From the NCBI GenBank assembly GCA_022496205.1, contig WTXD01000014.1, forward strand, positions 1 to 64,000: a DNA stretch of 64,000 nt. Reading direction: 5' to 3'. Numbering within the stretch: the first letter of the stretch is position 1; each line of letters starts with the position of its first letter. Shown here in pieces: positions 21,749 to 32,813 of the stretch. The notes under the pieces were generated by a model that made no database searches, had not been told where the DNA came from, and saw only the letters and a list, made by a program, of their open reading frames with translations. This stretch comes from Gloeopeniophorella convolvens (Eukaryota > Basidiomycota > Agaricomycetes > Russulales). A program made the translations under genes and the position numbers.

Positions 21749-24045
21749 ATGGAGAGTGCAGACATTGATCAGGAGCAACATTATCCAGATCCCTTCAGGC
21801 ACGAACGCTCGTTTGGGCCCACCTTCTTCCATGCCGTGCTTGCGACAGCGCTCTTTCGTTGCTGGCACATCCTCATTTTCTTCGGGGCGTGGGCGACCGT
21901 CATCTGCGTTATCAGCGAGACGACAAAGGATCTCGGTATTGCTACCACCCTTCTCACTGTGTAAGTGACAGGCGTGGTATATTGGGCGCTTCACTCCACT
22001 GACTTGTCGCGTGACACATAGTATCGGCACCGTCCTCGGTTTTGTGATCTCCTACAGGACAACATCGAGCTTTGAGCGGTACAACGAGGGTCGGAGATAC
22101 TGGTCACAAATCGTCCTCGCGACTCGGACATTTGCCAGGCTCATATGGTTTCATGTACCAGGTGGGCACAAGCATGTTCGGTCCGGAACTACTACTGGAC
22201 TGACCAACTGCGCAGATTCGATGGAAATGGGTTCCCCCAACATGACTCCGGAAGAAAAGAAAGCCCGAGTGCTCGTTGAGAAGAAGACGGTGCTTAACCT
22301 CCTTGAGGCGTTTAGCGTGGCCGTGAAACATTATCTGCGCGGCGAAGAAGGCACGTACCACCTCCCCTCCTGGGCCATGACATCGTCCATTAAACGCTAT
22401 CGCAGGCATCTATTACGAGGACTTGTACCACATGACAAAGTTTCTCCCAGCCTACGCGCTTCCTGCGGGCCTGCCGTCCAACGTCGACCTCACAACTGAA
22501 TTGCCCACCTCTCCGCGGTCGAACTCGATACAATTCCAGCAGTCTTCTGGCCCGCGTCGCTCCTCTCTGAACCCGCCCCGTGGGTCGCTCTCTCACGGGT
22601 ACACCGTGCGCTCCCCCACGGTGCCGCGCCTGAGCTCGCCCCGACCTCGGCATCCGCGCCGCATCTGCCCCTGCCTGCCACCACCCCGGGCGAGAATGGG
22701 ACGAAGCAGGAGAAGCTCGAGTTCCTTGACCTTCCCCCACCTTCCCGTGAGCCGAACAGCGCGAAGAGCATGCATGGGCGCAGCGTCAAGGAGTCCCTGG
22801 CCGACAACGATGGCTTCCTGCTTCCTGCACGTAATCCCCCGCAATACTCGTACTTCGACCTCTTCCCCTTCTCGCTCCTGGTCAAGTGCCTCACCAATCG
22901 GGGCAAGGAAGTTAAGGGCAAGAAGGGCGCCCGTCTGCGGGCCAAGCTGCGCAGCCAAGCCGTTACCCACAACCTGCCCCTGGAGATTTCTCTTTACTTG
23001 GTACGCACATTCGGTGGCTCCATGCTAAAACACTATCTCAATGTCCGCCCAGAGTGCATACATCGCAGCCCTGCAGACTCGCAAGGCCACGGACCCGCCC
23101 ACGACGAGTAAGCGCTTCATATAGCTCTAACACGCGAAATGAATGAATGACTGACTCCCCTGCGTTGCGCAGCCAACCTGATAGCGACGCTGAATCAACT
23201 TGTCGACGCTTTGACTGGACTGGAACGGATCCTGACCACGCCTATACCTTTCTCGTGCGCGCGTTGATATTCGTCCACCTTGCCGCATCCTGACGTCCGT
23301 GATCAGGTACTCGATTCATCTTTGGACCGTGACGCTCGTCTACTGCTTCTTCCTGGTGCGCCGACTCCACTCTTGCGCTTAATTCCACCCCGACCGCTGA
23401 TGCGCACACGCGCAGCCATTCCAACTTTGGCCGACATTGAGATATGTGACCATTCCTGGTACCGTCATCGCGGTACGTGCGTTCTTTTGTGCAAGGCGCT
23501 CCGTCTTCACGATCCTGGGGACAGAGCTTTGTGTTCTTCGGCTTCCTGGTTGCCGGCGAGGAAATTGAAAGTGAGTGACGTTGGGCTTGCCTCGTGTGCG
23601 ATCTTCTGACCCCGCATTCCCCGCCTAGACCCGTTCGGTGAGAAAGCATACTCATGAACATTTCCAACCGGTGCTAATGCAGGTGGCTTTCCCCTGGTCT
23701 GCAGGCTATGACAAGAATGATTTGGTACGCGTGGCCCTCGTTCTTTGTTGTCTTGCATGCGGTGCTCATGTGCTTCCAGAACCTGGACCACTTTACGAAC
23801 AGCATCATTCGTGAGTGTGCTTCCGCGGGCCTGCATCTGAGAACTTTCGCTGACAGGGAGCGTACAAAGGAAACGAGCTCGCGGCGATCTCCACGACGCC
23901 GACACCAGACCCCAAGGACTGGGCATTCTCACCCTACAACGATCTCCTGTTTAGCCCGCACCGGGCTGAAGCGGAACGCGTCACTCCCGATGAATGGGTG
24001 CGCCGCGGGACAGACACCATCCAGGTCGCCCTTGCCGGCCTCTGA
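21749..24045 (+). CDS. Bestrophin-family (RFP-TM) anion channel
   Basis: Fungal bestrophin-like protein, a membrane chloride-type channel. Exon 1 (21749-21960) starts MESADIDQEQHYPDPF and has a first membrane helix, HILIFFGAWATVICVIS. Exons 2 and 3 give IGTVLGFVISYRTTSSFERY and YNEGRRYWSQIVLATRTFA. Later blocks typical of the family are YYEDLYHMTKFLPAYALPAG, YFDLFPFSLLVKCLTNRGK, LPLEISLYL, LTGLERILTTPIPFSYSIHL, FGFLVAGEEIENPFGYDKND, LDHFTNSIIR and NELAAISTTPTPDPKDWAF. Intron 3 (22351-22405) begins GCACGT and must be a GC-AG intron to keep frame. Two micro-exons, 9 nt (23629-23637) and 20 nt (23705-23724), encode NPFGYDKNDL. The middle, 22500-22700, changes frame through an intron I could not fix. 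Probably about 12 exons. The family is clear; ion and cellular membrane are not. Confidence 0.88.
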
Positions 24046-24449
24046 TCGCTCGGTCTCCTATAAAAATTTCCTGTGCTAAAACGTGTGCGGCGGCGCAAGG
24101 CTGCTGCACCTTTATTTTTGAAACGTTTATTGGTTTGGGCTCGCGCGACGGACATTACGCGTACTGGTAGTACACATATGGTTTCCTTGCATTGCATATC
24201 ACAATAGTCTAGTCGCATTATCTATATACCATAGTCTGAGCATCCCTGGCATGGTTGCAATAGAGCAGAGCAGATTCACTGCCAGCGGAACGATCACGTG
24301 TGAGCGAGGTGTATGGCCAAATCGAGTATACTATCGAAGAAGCCTGACTCGATCGCTGGTGCTGGCCGGATGCTCAGATTGAGCACGTCTTGTCGCCGCT
24401 CATCTTTCTTCCCAAGGCTCCTCGCACACCACCGCAGTTCAAGGCCGAC
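24046..24449 (+). promoter_or_regulatory. Promoter and leader of glycyl-tRNA synthetase, with an in-frame upstream TTG
   Basis: The leader is open in frame with the main ATG from about 24346. A TTG at 24390 lies 20 codons upstream, and translation from it would add SPLIFLPKAPRTPPQFKAD before MANLP. Yeast GRS1 makes its mitochondrial form from an upstream non-AUG TTG, so this may be the same device. No in-frame upstream ATG exists. Confidence 0.4.
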
Positions 24450-26987
24450 ATGGCCAATCTTCCCGTGAACAAGTCCGCCCACCCCTTCGATAAAACGCGT
24501 TTCGAGGCGGTTCTCAACCATAGATTTTTCTACGCACCTGCTTTCGAAATCTACGGAGGTGCGCCTGCTGCATCTATTTTCCACCAGATCGTTCCTTATC
24601 ACCACCCCCCATCCCCACAGGTGTTGCCGGTCTGTATGACTATGGCCCTCCGGGTTCGTCACTCCAGGCGAACATCATCGCGGAATGGCGCAAGCACTTC
24701 ATCGTGGAAGAGCACATGCTCGAAATCGATTCGACCGTCATGACGCCAGCGCCGGTGTTCGAGACCTCCGGGCACGTCGCCCGTTTCGCAGATTGGATGG
24801 TCAAGGACACCAAGACGGGTGACGTCCTCCGCGCGGACCACCTGGTGAAGGGCGTCCTCGAGGCGCGCCTCGCGGGCGACAAGGAGGCGCGCGGGCTGGC
24901 CGCCCAGCCGCAAAAGGAGGACGAGAAGAAAAAGAAGAAAAAGGCGGCCAAGGCCGCCGCCGTGCAGCTGTCAGACGATGCCGTCAAGGGATACGAGGCC
25001 ATCCTCGCGCAGGTGTGTGTGCAGCCTCGTTCCTGTGGCCCCCCCGTTCTGCCCTGATCACGCGGCCTTGGCTTCCGTGCAGCTGGACAACTACTCGGGC
25101 CCCGAACTGGGCGAACTGTGCCGCAAACACGACATTCGGAATCCGGACACCGACAACGAAGTGACCGAACCGCAACAGTTCAACCTCATGTTCACCAGCA
25201 GCATCGGACCAACGGGTCAGCACCCTGGGTGAGCGCCTCCATCTGACCCCTGCGCGCTCGCGCTCGCGTGTGTGCTGTGTTCTGATCATTGATGGACAAC
25301 CTGTCAGTTACTTGCGGCCGGAGACAGCGCAGGGCCACTTCCTGAACTTTTCGCGCCTGCTCGACTTCAACAATGGTCGCGTGCCGTTCGCGTCTGCGCA
25401 GATCGGGCGCTCGTTCCGAAATGAGATATCCCCGCGCGCAGGGCTGCTGCGCGTCCGTGAGTTCACCATGGCGGAGATCGAGCATTACGTCGACCCCGAG
25501 GACAAGCGCCACGAGCGTTTCCATGAAGTACGCGACGTCGTTCTCGATTTGCTCGACCGGAACGTACAGGTGGCTGGCAGCACGCAGGTCAAGAAGATCA
25601 GCGTGGGCGACGCGGTGGCAACTGGCATCATCGCAAATGAAACCCTCGGGTACTTTGTGGCGCGTATCTATCAGTTCCTGCTCAAGATCGGGATCGACCC
25701 CGTACGCCTACGCTTCCGGCAGCATATGTCCAACGAGATGGCCCACTATGCGACGGACTGCTGGGACGCCGAGATCCAGAACTCGTACGGATGGACCGAG
25801 TGTGTCGGCTGTGCGGACCGTGCTGCTTACGACCTCACCGTGCACTCGAAAAAGACCGGGCACCCGCTTGTTGTCCGCCAGGCGCTCAAAGAGCCCATCG
25901 TCACCGAGCGCCTGGTCGCCGAATTCAACAAGAAGGTTCTGGGGAAGACGTTCGGCAGAGATGCAGGGGTGATACAGACCATATTTGCAGAGTTGGACGA
26001 GCCGCGCCTCCAGAAGATCCAGGGCGAGCTGGCCCAAGGGTAAGTGGCTCTATCTTGAGCCCAGAGCCACCTTCTAGACACCCCCGGACTGCAGGAGCAC
26101 TGCCATCGTTACCCCGGACGGGCGGGAGTTGGCGCTGACCCCAGAGCTTGTCACAATCGAACGCAAGACGTTCAAACAGTCCAGTGCGTTGACCTCTTCG
26201 GAAGTCGGGTGGGGGCGCTCGTTGAGTGGCTTTCCCCGCAGTCCGCGAATACACCCCAAACGTCATCGAGCCTTCGTTCGGCCTCGGACGCATCCTCTAC
26301 GTCTTGCTCGAGCACAACTTTTGGGCACGCGAGCAGGACGTCGAACGCGGAGTGGGTGCCTGCCTACCGATATCCGCCGTTGAAATCTTGACGTTTTCCC
26401 ATACTTGACAGGTACTTTCGCTGCCCCCCCTCGTCGCGCCGACTAAAGTGCTCATCGTGCCTCTGAGCGCGAAAGAGGAATTCGACCCGCTCATTCAGGA
26501 AGTCTGTACGTCAAGCTTCGTAATTTAGGCGTGGATTAGACATTGCGGTTCTCACCACTTAACCCAGCTTCGAAGCTGCGCAAGGCGGGCATCTTCTCAC
26601 GCGTAGACGATTCGAACACTTCCATTGGAAAGCGCTACGCCCGCAACGATGAACTGGGTACGCCCTTTGGCGTCACCCTTGACTTTGCATGTAAGTGCAG
26701 CGCCGATGACGCTGCGGCATGAGCTGATGCGCGGGATTGGCAAACAGCGGTCCAGAACCGGACGATGACGCTGCGGTAAGTGTGCGCTTCCGGAAGCTCC
26801 GCGACTTGACTAACGCGTTCCATCCACCCGTTCGCTCTTCTACAGGGAACGCGACACGACCGGGCAGCTGATCGGTGACATCGACGAGGTCATCGCCGTG
26901 CTGGTCGAGCTCGTCAACGGTAGCGCCGGCTGGTCCGAAGCGTGCAAGCGGCTCCCCGCATACGATGGTGTTCAGGCCGTCGACTGA
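24450..26987 (+). CDS. GRS1: Glycyl-tRNA synthetase
   Basis: Class II synthetase that charges tRNA-Gly in cytosol and, in fungi, usually also in mitochondria from one gene. The start [20 protein letters not shown] leads into [14 protein letters not shown] and [20 protein letters not shown], the conserved N-terminal catalytic block. A Lys-rich insertion ([13 protein letters not shown]) follows. Motif 2 is [17 protein letters not shown], preceded by [12 protein letters not shown]; the glycine-recognition region is [19 protein letters not shown]; motif 3 is [17 protein letters not shown]. The anticodon-binding domain includes [19 protein letters not shown] and ends [11 protein letters not shown]. 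Exons join cleanly across about nine short introns, including borders after LAQ, QHPG, LAQG and FKQS. Length about 650 residues, normal for the eukaryotic enzyme. Essential housekeeping gene. Confidence 0.93.
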
Positions 26988-29380
26988 TCCACACACACGG
27001 CGGAGCCCGTCGAGACTTTTGGGGTGCTAGATTCCGATGAAGGCACGCGAGCGGAAATACACACACATACACGTAGGACAGAGAAGGGATGCTAGAAGCA
27101 TACTAGGTGTGCGAAAAAACCTAGCGGCATGAATGACGGCCTTACCCCGCATCGGAGTCAAGTGACTGCTCGGAAACCTGGACGACACTTTGTTGCGCGC
27201 GGTCGTGAGTACCACGAAAGAGACGAGGCGGCGTAGATGAACAGACACCGGCTTCTTCTTCTGAAGTCTCCACAAAGCGACGCAAATGGGTGGACTTCGT
27301 TCCTCTGGGCAAAGCCCTGGCGGACGGTGGCCAGTGGACGCGCTGCGTCCGCCCGTTCGGGGCGCAGACCATGCCGGCCTGGCCGGGAGCAGCGCGCCGG
27401 CGCCCGACCTGCAGCCCAAGTGACTTTGCGACATCTGGCAAGCGCGGGAAAAGATCCCACACCGGAGGGCGATTACCCCGCCGGGACCCGACGTGGGTGC
27501 GCGCGCCCCGAGGGCCTACCGCCAGATTACTCTCATTTATTGCGGCCGCACGGCCGTATACGCGCTCTGCGACCCCTTCCAAGCGTACGCGTGAGATAAG
27601 TGCGCCGCACGGCCCGCGCGTGTCGGGGGTTGGCCCTCTATGGAGTTAATATGCTCGCCTGGCTATTGGCTGCTCCCCGCAGCCATGGCGGGCGAGCACG
27701 CAAACATCTGACCATCCTCCCGCACACCATTTGGTAATCTTGGGCGCCGCCACGCCACGGTTCCAATCTGGCGGGGCACCTGCGGGATCGTGGTGTCCAG
27801 AGCGCCGCGGCTGGCTCGAGCACAGCTCACGAGGCTGGACCGGATCCGAAAAGGTACGGCTCGAGTGACGCTTGGGGTCGAAGCTCTAATAACCTTGCGG
27901 AACAGCATGTACCGTGGTCATGTGGGCAGCCTAAATAAGTGGCGTGCGAGCGTGGCCACGAACAGAGCGATGGGCGCAAGGTCTGGGCATGACGCGGAAC
28001 CCATGCGCGGCAGATGAATCTGCAACGCAGGCAGGCGCTGCGGGGAAGGCGGTGGCTGGTGTGCAGTCATGGTCGTAAGCCCCGCAGCTAGAGGCAAGCC
28101 ACGCCGGCGCGGAGCGCTGGCCAGTCCTCCCTGAGCATCATCGTTGATTCGGGGTGTTCCGAGGATCAGTTGAGAAGTGTGCCCACCGTTCCGGCCAAGC
28201 TGGCTGGAAGCGGTGAGGAAGGAGGGGCCACGGAGGCAATTACGAACACTTGACCAGCAGGTGTGCCTCAGGCCGCACGGTGGTAGGGGCGAATGTACGA
28301 GTGGAGACATGGTATTGACACCTACAGGGAGAAGAACGCCCAGGTGCCGTACGCAAGGCCGAGAGCCCTATCACGCAACGGCAGAGGATCGTGGTGCTTG
28401 GGCACGACGCGCGCGGGCCCATAATCCGTGATGACAGATTATACTTAAGTATATATGATACATGTGCCGCGCGACCATATAGCAGGACGGGTAGGCGACG
28501 ATCTATATCGAGTTCGGAGGATGGACCTCGTCCCTCACGTTGTTCGTTCAGGGTGAGCACCGCCCCCGTTCTCTGGGGTGCGAGATGAAGGAATGACGCA
28601 AAAACGAAGGAGGGACATTGCCGAGGACTGAATGTATCGGGGTAGCAAAGCGGAAGGAGGGCTGGTATAATAAGATCACGGGGGTGGACGGACGAGTACG
28701 TCAAATGATGGAGGGGTTTTGACCGGGGGGCGATGATGGGAAATGGGGATGACGAAATAAGGAGATCGAGAGGCAGAAAAGGCGAAGAGGAGCAGGAGGG
28801 ACAGGGCCGAGAGATTGAGAAGGGAGATCGGAGGAATGGGCGTCCACATGTCCACGCGGGCTGGGCTGGCCTGCGCCCCCGGCACCCCAGTGCTGGGCGC
28901 GCAGACGACAATACGACGAGTAGGCTCGAGTAGGGCAGACCCCCGCTAGGGGTGCAGGCAGGCGTTATCTGGATCGTTTGTCATCGGTACACGCTGCGGT
29001 CTTGACGCAGGACGGGCAGATGGCATGCGCCTGCACGCGCCCGGATTCTTTCCCAGTCGAGCCAGAAGTGTTCTCATTGGAGAGCTGGGCCGATTGGTCG
29101 CTTGCAAATGACGAGAAAAGGGCCAAACGTGAGATCCATCTGGCAGATGGTCACCAAGCCAGACCGCCCGCGACTGGTTCATGGCCACGCTTATGGCCAC
29201 GGTCAATGCCAGGGCCCAGCTATAAAGCCTATTCCTCTTTCCGTCTCCCTCCCTTTGACCCATCCCTCCCGCGTTCCGTACGCCGGCCCCGTCCCTTCTC
29301 TCTCTCTCCTCTTTCGTCTCTTTCTCTGTATTTTTATCCACCTTTCCATCTCATTTCCCCCACCGTCCTACACACCCACC
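26988..29380. other. 2.4-kb region without a supported gene
   Basis: Many open frames on both strands, none with family features, repeats or plausible splice chains. The longest, on the minus strand at 28240-28911, is antisense to a purine-rich stretch (28680-28840, GGAG/GAAG repeats) and its Ser/Pro/Phe-rich product is typical of chance. The final 130 bases before 29381 are very pyrimidine-rich (TCTCTCTCTCC, TCTTTCTCTG), a likely core promoter and leader. Confidence 0.5.
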
Positions 29381-29877
29381 ATGCCCGACGCGTCGAAACC
29401 CATTCAAAAAGGTGGCGCTCCCTCGCACCTCGTCGCGCTCCCGAGCCTCTCCAACTCCCTTTCGACACTCCCGCAAGCCAAGAGCCTTGCGCATGTCTCG
29501 GTGTACACTTCCTCAATGTCCGGGCAACATGCAGCGGAGAGCGAAGCAAAGGTGTGTACACTCCGCCCTCCGTTACACGTCCCACGTCTTACTGACGGCA
29601 ACCCGCCCTCTCCCCAGCTCAAAAAGGCGCTGTCCAACAATGCCGGCGCGCCGTCATCGCTTGCGTACGCGACCTCCGTAAGTCGTTGACGCCCCCATGC
29701 CGTTGTGGCGATAGCAACTGAGCTGATTACCGCGCGCAGCCTGGCTCGCAGACCGCTTCTCACAGTCAAGCGTCACAGCCGCTCATGATGCGGAAATCGG
29801 TAGGTTATCGGCACCGCCGCGACGTCAGGCACTCTGCTGACGGCACCCCGCAGGTTCGAACAAAATTACAGGCCTGA
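29381..29877 (+). CDS. Small four-exon protein of unknown function
   Basis: Four exons with perfect GT/AG borders and consistent phase 0 throughout: 29381-29551, 29618-29677, 29740-29799 and 29854-29877, giving 104 residues. The product starts MPDASKPIQKGGAPSHLVAL and includes LPSLSNSLSTLPQAKSLAHV, then SEAK, LKKALSNNAGAPSSLAYATS, PGSQTASHSQASQPLMMRKS and a last exon VRTKLQA. Exons 2 and 3 are both exactly 60 nt and every intron is phase 0, so exon skipping would leave the frame intact. It is Ser/Ala/Gln-rich, with no membrane segment, signal peptide or known domain. A strong pyrimidine-rich leader precedes it and it stands alone between non-coding stretches, suggesting an expressed small protein. 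I do not recognise the family. Confidence 0.7.
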
Positions 29878-31112
29878 TGGCCACACCTCCTAGATTTCTG
29901 GCCGCTTTCGGGACTTTGGTCGCTGCATCTGGTTTAATTTTCTCTTCTCGTTGTATATCGTTGCTCGCATGCATATCCTCATAGACGGGTGTCTTTGGCA
30001 TACCCTCCATCGTCGTCGCATTTCTCTCGGTCTCTCTCTCTCGCTAGCATTACATCTATCCCCCACCGACGCACATTGTCGATACCTTCCGCACCCACAT
30101 ACAATCTCTAGTGCTACCTACATTCACCCAGGCTCCGTTTGCTGTGCTATCGACAATGCTTGGTATTCGCGGTCCTACAGTGACCCATTCTGTGCTGGTG
30201 ACTCACGCATATATATTTTTTTGCGTTGCGCAGTAAGGATCGCCATAGAGCGTCGCGCACCGGTGAAACATTTTTGGTTGTAAGCTTGCGCCGGAAAGAT
30301 CGCGCGTCGGTTCTTGGACCGCTTTGGGATACTCGTGCCAAGATCACGCGTGCAGGAAGCCCCCCCGCGTGGCTCGCTCGGGCCCGGCAGTCTCCGGCTG
30401 CGCGCGATCTTGCGCGATCTGTCTCCTCCTTCCGTCCTGGCCACCTGCGAGCAAAACCGCTGGATTCTTTACTTGACGGCCTCAGCGACACTGCATTCTC
30501 AGAACCTCTCTATCGCACATGACTTCGCGGACGACTTTCCATAATCCCGCGCTTCCTGATTCATTCCCACTTCATGCAGCATTCATGCACGATAAGCACG
30601 ACGCGCCAGTGTCCCTAATGCCGCTCGGCATTTCTCTTTTCTTACCATGAGCGACGGTTCCTGCTCTATCTGTCTACATGTGCGGCAATCATGTATCTCC
30701 ATCGTGAAATCAGATTCATGACTCATTCCTGCGTTGCTTGACCGGAAATGCTCCAGCACTTTTCATTCCCTAGTACTCACTCTCGATGGCAGCTGCAGAT
30801 AAGCAGCTCGCCACATCGGATCTCCAGTCAAAGGGAGATTGATGACATCTCCTTTACTCCGACGAGAGGCGCCATGCTACCCTGGAATTGGTGCCCGGGC
30901 ATTCCATTTGCTTCCGCTTCGGGCTGAGCACCATGGACCGCGCCAGTGGTGATGGCCACCCGCGCTGTACAGATCCAACAAACCATAAACTATAACGCTC
31001 AGGCATCTTTGCAAGCCGCGTTTCGCTCTCACACCTGCGGCAATAGGTTCCGCCCCACTCCGGTCCGTATTCCACGCTCCAGACGCCATTTACCTCCAGT
31101 TGACCAATAAGA
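29878..31112. other. Intergenic region
   Basis: The first 300 bases are likely the 3' untranslated part of the small gene and a pyrimidine-rich stretch (TCGGTCTCTCTCTCTCGC near 30030). Beyond that no gene is supported. Confidence 0.4.
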
Positions 31113-31920
31113 TCACCGTCCTGGGCCGACGCAGTCAGCGCCCCCCGAGGCCGCATCAACGTGCGCCCTCCGCCTCGTCTTCTTTTCCCTTCTTATCATC
31201 TCCAAGGTGTCGCTGCTCGCTTGCATTATCACGAATGCCGTTACATGCGCCGCGACTTCAGTAGCCAAAGCATTGACCTGTTTTGCCCTTTTCCGTCAAA
31301 GCCAAAGACGCGCGCAGTGACTCACCGTGATATCCTACTAGACGTCCCTGCAGCATCGTGTACTCCAGCGAGAAGATTTCACGGTCCACGTACCGCCGGA
31401 TTTGGGAACCGTATATCCCATGTAAGGCTTCGTGCTCAAGAACCGACGATCTTGCAGATGCCTGAGTCATCATGCATCAGCGACGATACTTGTGGCCTTC
31501 TTTCATGTCGGGCGGCGCACTCGCGGCAACACATTTCCTCAGGTACGGCGGCACCAGTATCTGAATTGCGCAAGAATTGCAAACCTTGAGCAGGCGTCGG
31601 TAGACGTCTTGAGGCTTTCGAGAAAACTTGCAAGAGTCTCGCGTTGCTATTCAACTGTAAACCTTGTTTGTGTAACTTCGGCGCTCCGCCGAGGTTCACC
31701 ATCTGTCGCGCATCCTTGCGCTATCTCCTCGCAGCTTTAGTGATTCTGGCACCAATCCCGGGATCCCACGTTCACCGCTCTCGACACCCCCACCCTCTCG
31801 CAAAATTTTCTGGCGTGTCAGGGCGGGCGTGATACGGGCCCAACCGTTCTCAAGACTATAATTGAACAGCGAACGTTGATCTTTGCGGCGTGCCTTGGAA
31901 TTCCCTTTCCATCCCTGCAT
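31113..31920 (-). CDS. Possible multi-exon gene of unknown function
   Basis: A tentative model. An open segment at 31702-31920 reads MQGWKGNSKARRKDQRSLFN then SLENGWARITPALTRQKILR, with protein-like composition. A second at about 31385-31460 reads SVLEHEALHGIYGSQIRRYV and YTMLQGRLVGYHG and ends at a good GTGAGT donor. A matching acceptor (AAAACAG) opens an exon reading VNALATEVAAHVTAFVIMQA then SSDTLEMIRREKKTRRRAHV, with a stop at 31113. The last junction is convincing. The link between the first and second segments is not solved, so the gene could be shorter, interrupted or decayed. No known domain is recognised; a helical, basic C-terminus is all that can be said. Confidence 0.3.
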
Positions 31921-32813
31921 CGTTCCTCCCTTATCGCGGCAAATCAGCCTCGACTCTTTCCAATAGTGGCTTGCGCGCTATAAAACCAAGGCCGTCTGCC
32001 CCAAGGAGGCAAGGGGTCCCCCCCTGCTCTCGCACCCGCGCGGCCGATATTCCCTATGGCATGGCGACTCGGATAGAGTTGCCAATGCAAACAAGATAGC
32101 TCTCTTCCTTGCTGACTGGCCGCTGCACCTTCCGCAGGCTCACTTCCCTGTACGCCCTTCTGCAGTCACGCAAGAAGTCGGCGACCGTTGGAGCTGCCGC
32201 CTCATGCCCGTAATCTCACCGCAGCGTTTCTGGCCAGCGCATATAGCGCATCCCACGTTCCTTGCTGCGCGCGCCGCGCGGCTCTCGCGCATGTAACTTG
32301 CTTTGTGCGGCGCGCGAACACGACTCGAGCACGTGTCCCTTGCACCGCCGTCCCGCCTGCTTCTATATCCCTGTGGCCGCTCTGTCGCCTCTGATCCACG
32401 GTGTTTTTGGCCTCTTCATCTGTCTTATCACCCGCCGCGCTCGATCAACATCCCTAGATAGCACGCAACGGTACTTTTTGTCTGTCGGCGGCGCGTTCGG
32501 TCCTCTCGCTCCTCCAGCCTGCCGCCCTGCTGGCTCATCGCCCAGTGGACCGTAACGCTTCCTTTCGCTGTTTCCGCCTGCATCTCGGTGTCCCGGCATC
32601 ACGGCACATCTCGCGTTCTCTCGACATGTTCTATCCTCGGTTGCAGATGTTACAAATATAGTCAACCAACATGCTATAGTGTACAACAAATACAGCGCGA
32701 ATGCGCGCGCCACACAGACGGATCAGAGATCGTGAATAAATTCATGCACGGGGCCCCGTGCTTCTGAGCAGCTCCACAGTTCGACGGTCTGCAACGCGCA
32801 GAGTTACGCCGCA
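31921..32813. other. Intergenic region
   Basis: No coding frame with family character. Presumed 5' flank of the doubtful gene to the left and 3' flank of the NYN gene to the right. Confidence 0.4.

Noticed and set aside
22341..22360. A GT donor at 22355 for bestrophin intron 3.
   Set aside because: It puts exon 4 in the wrong frame and loses the conserved YYEDLY block; the GC donor at 22351 is required.
28240..28911. A 223-codon minus-strand frame.
   Set aside because: The product is Ser/Pro/Phe-rich from the complement of a purine-rich stretch, with no splice structure, motif or start context.
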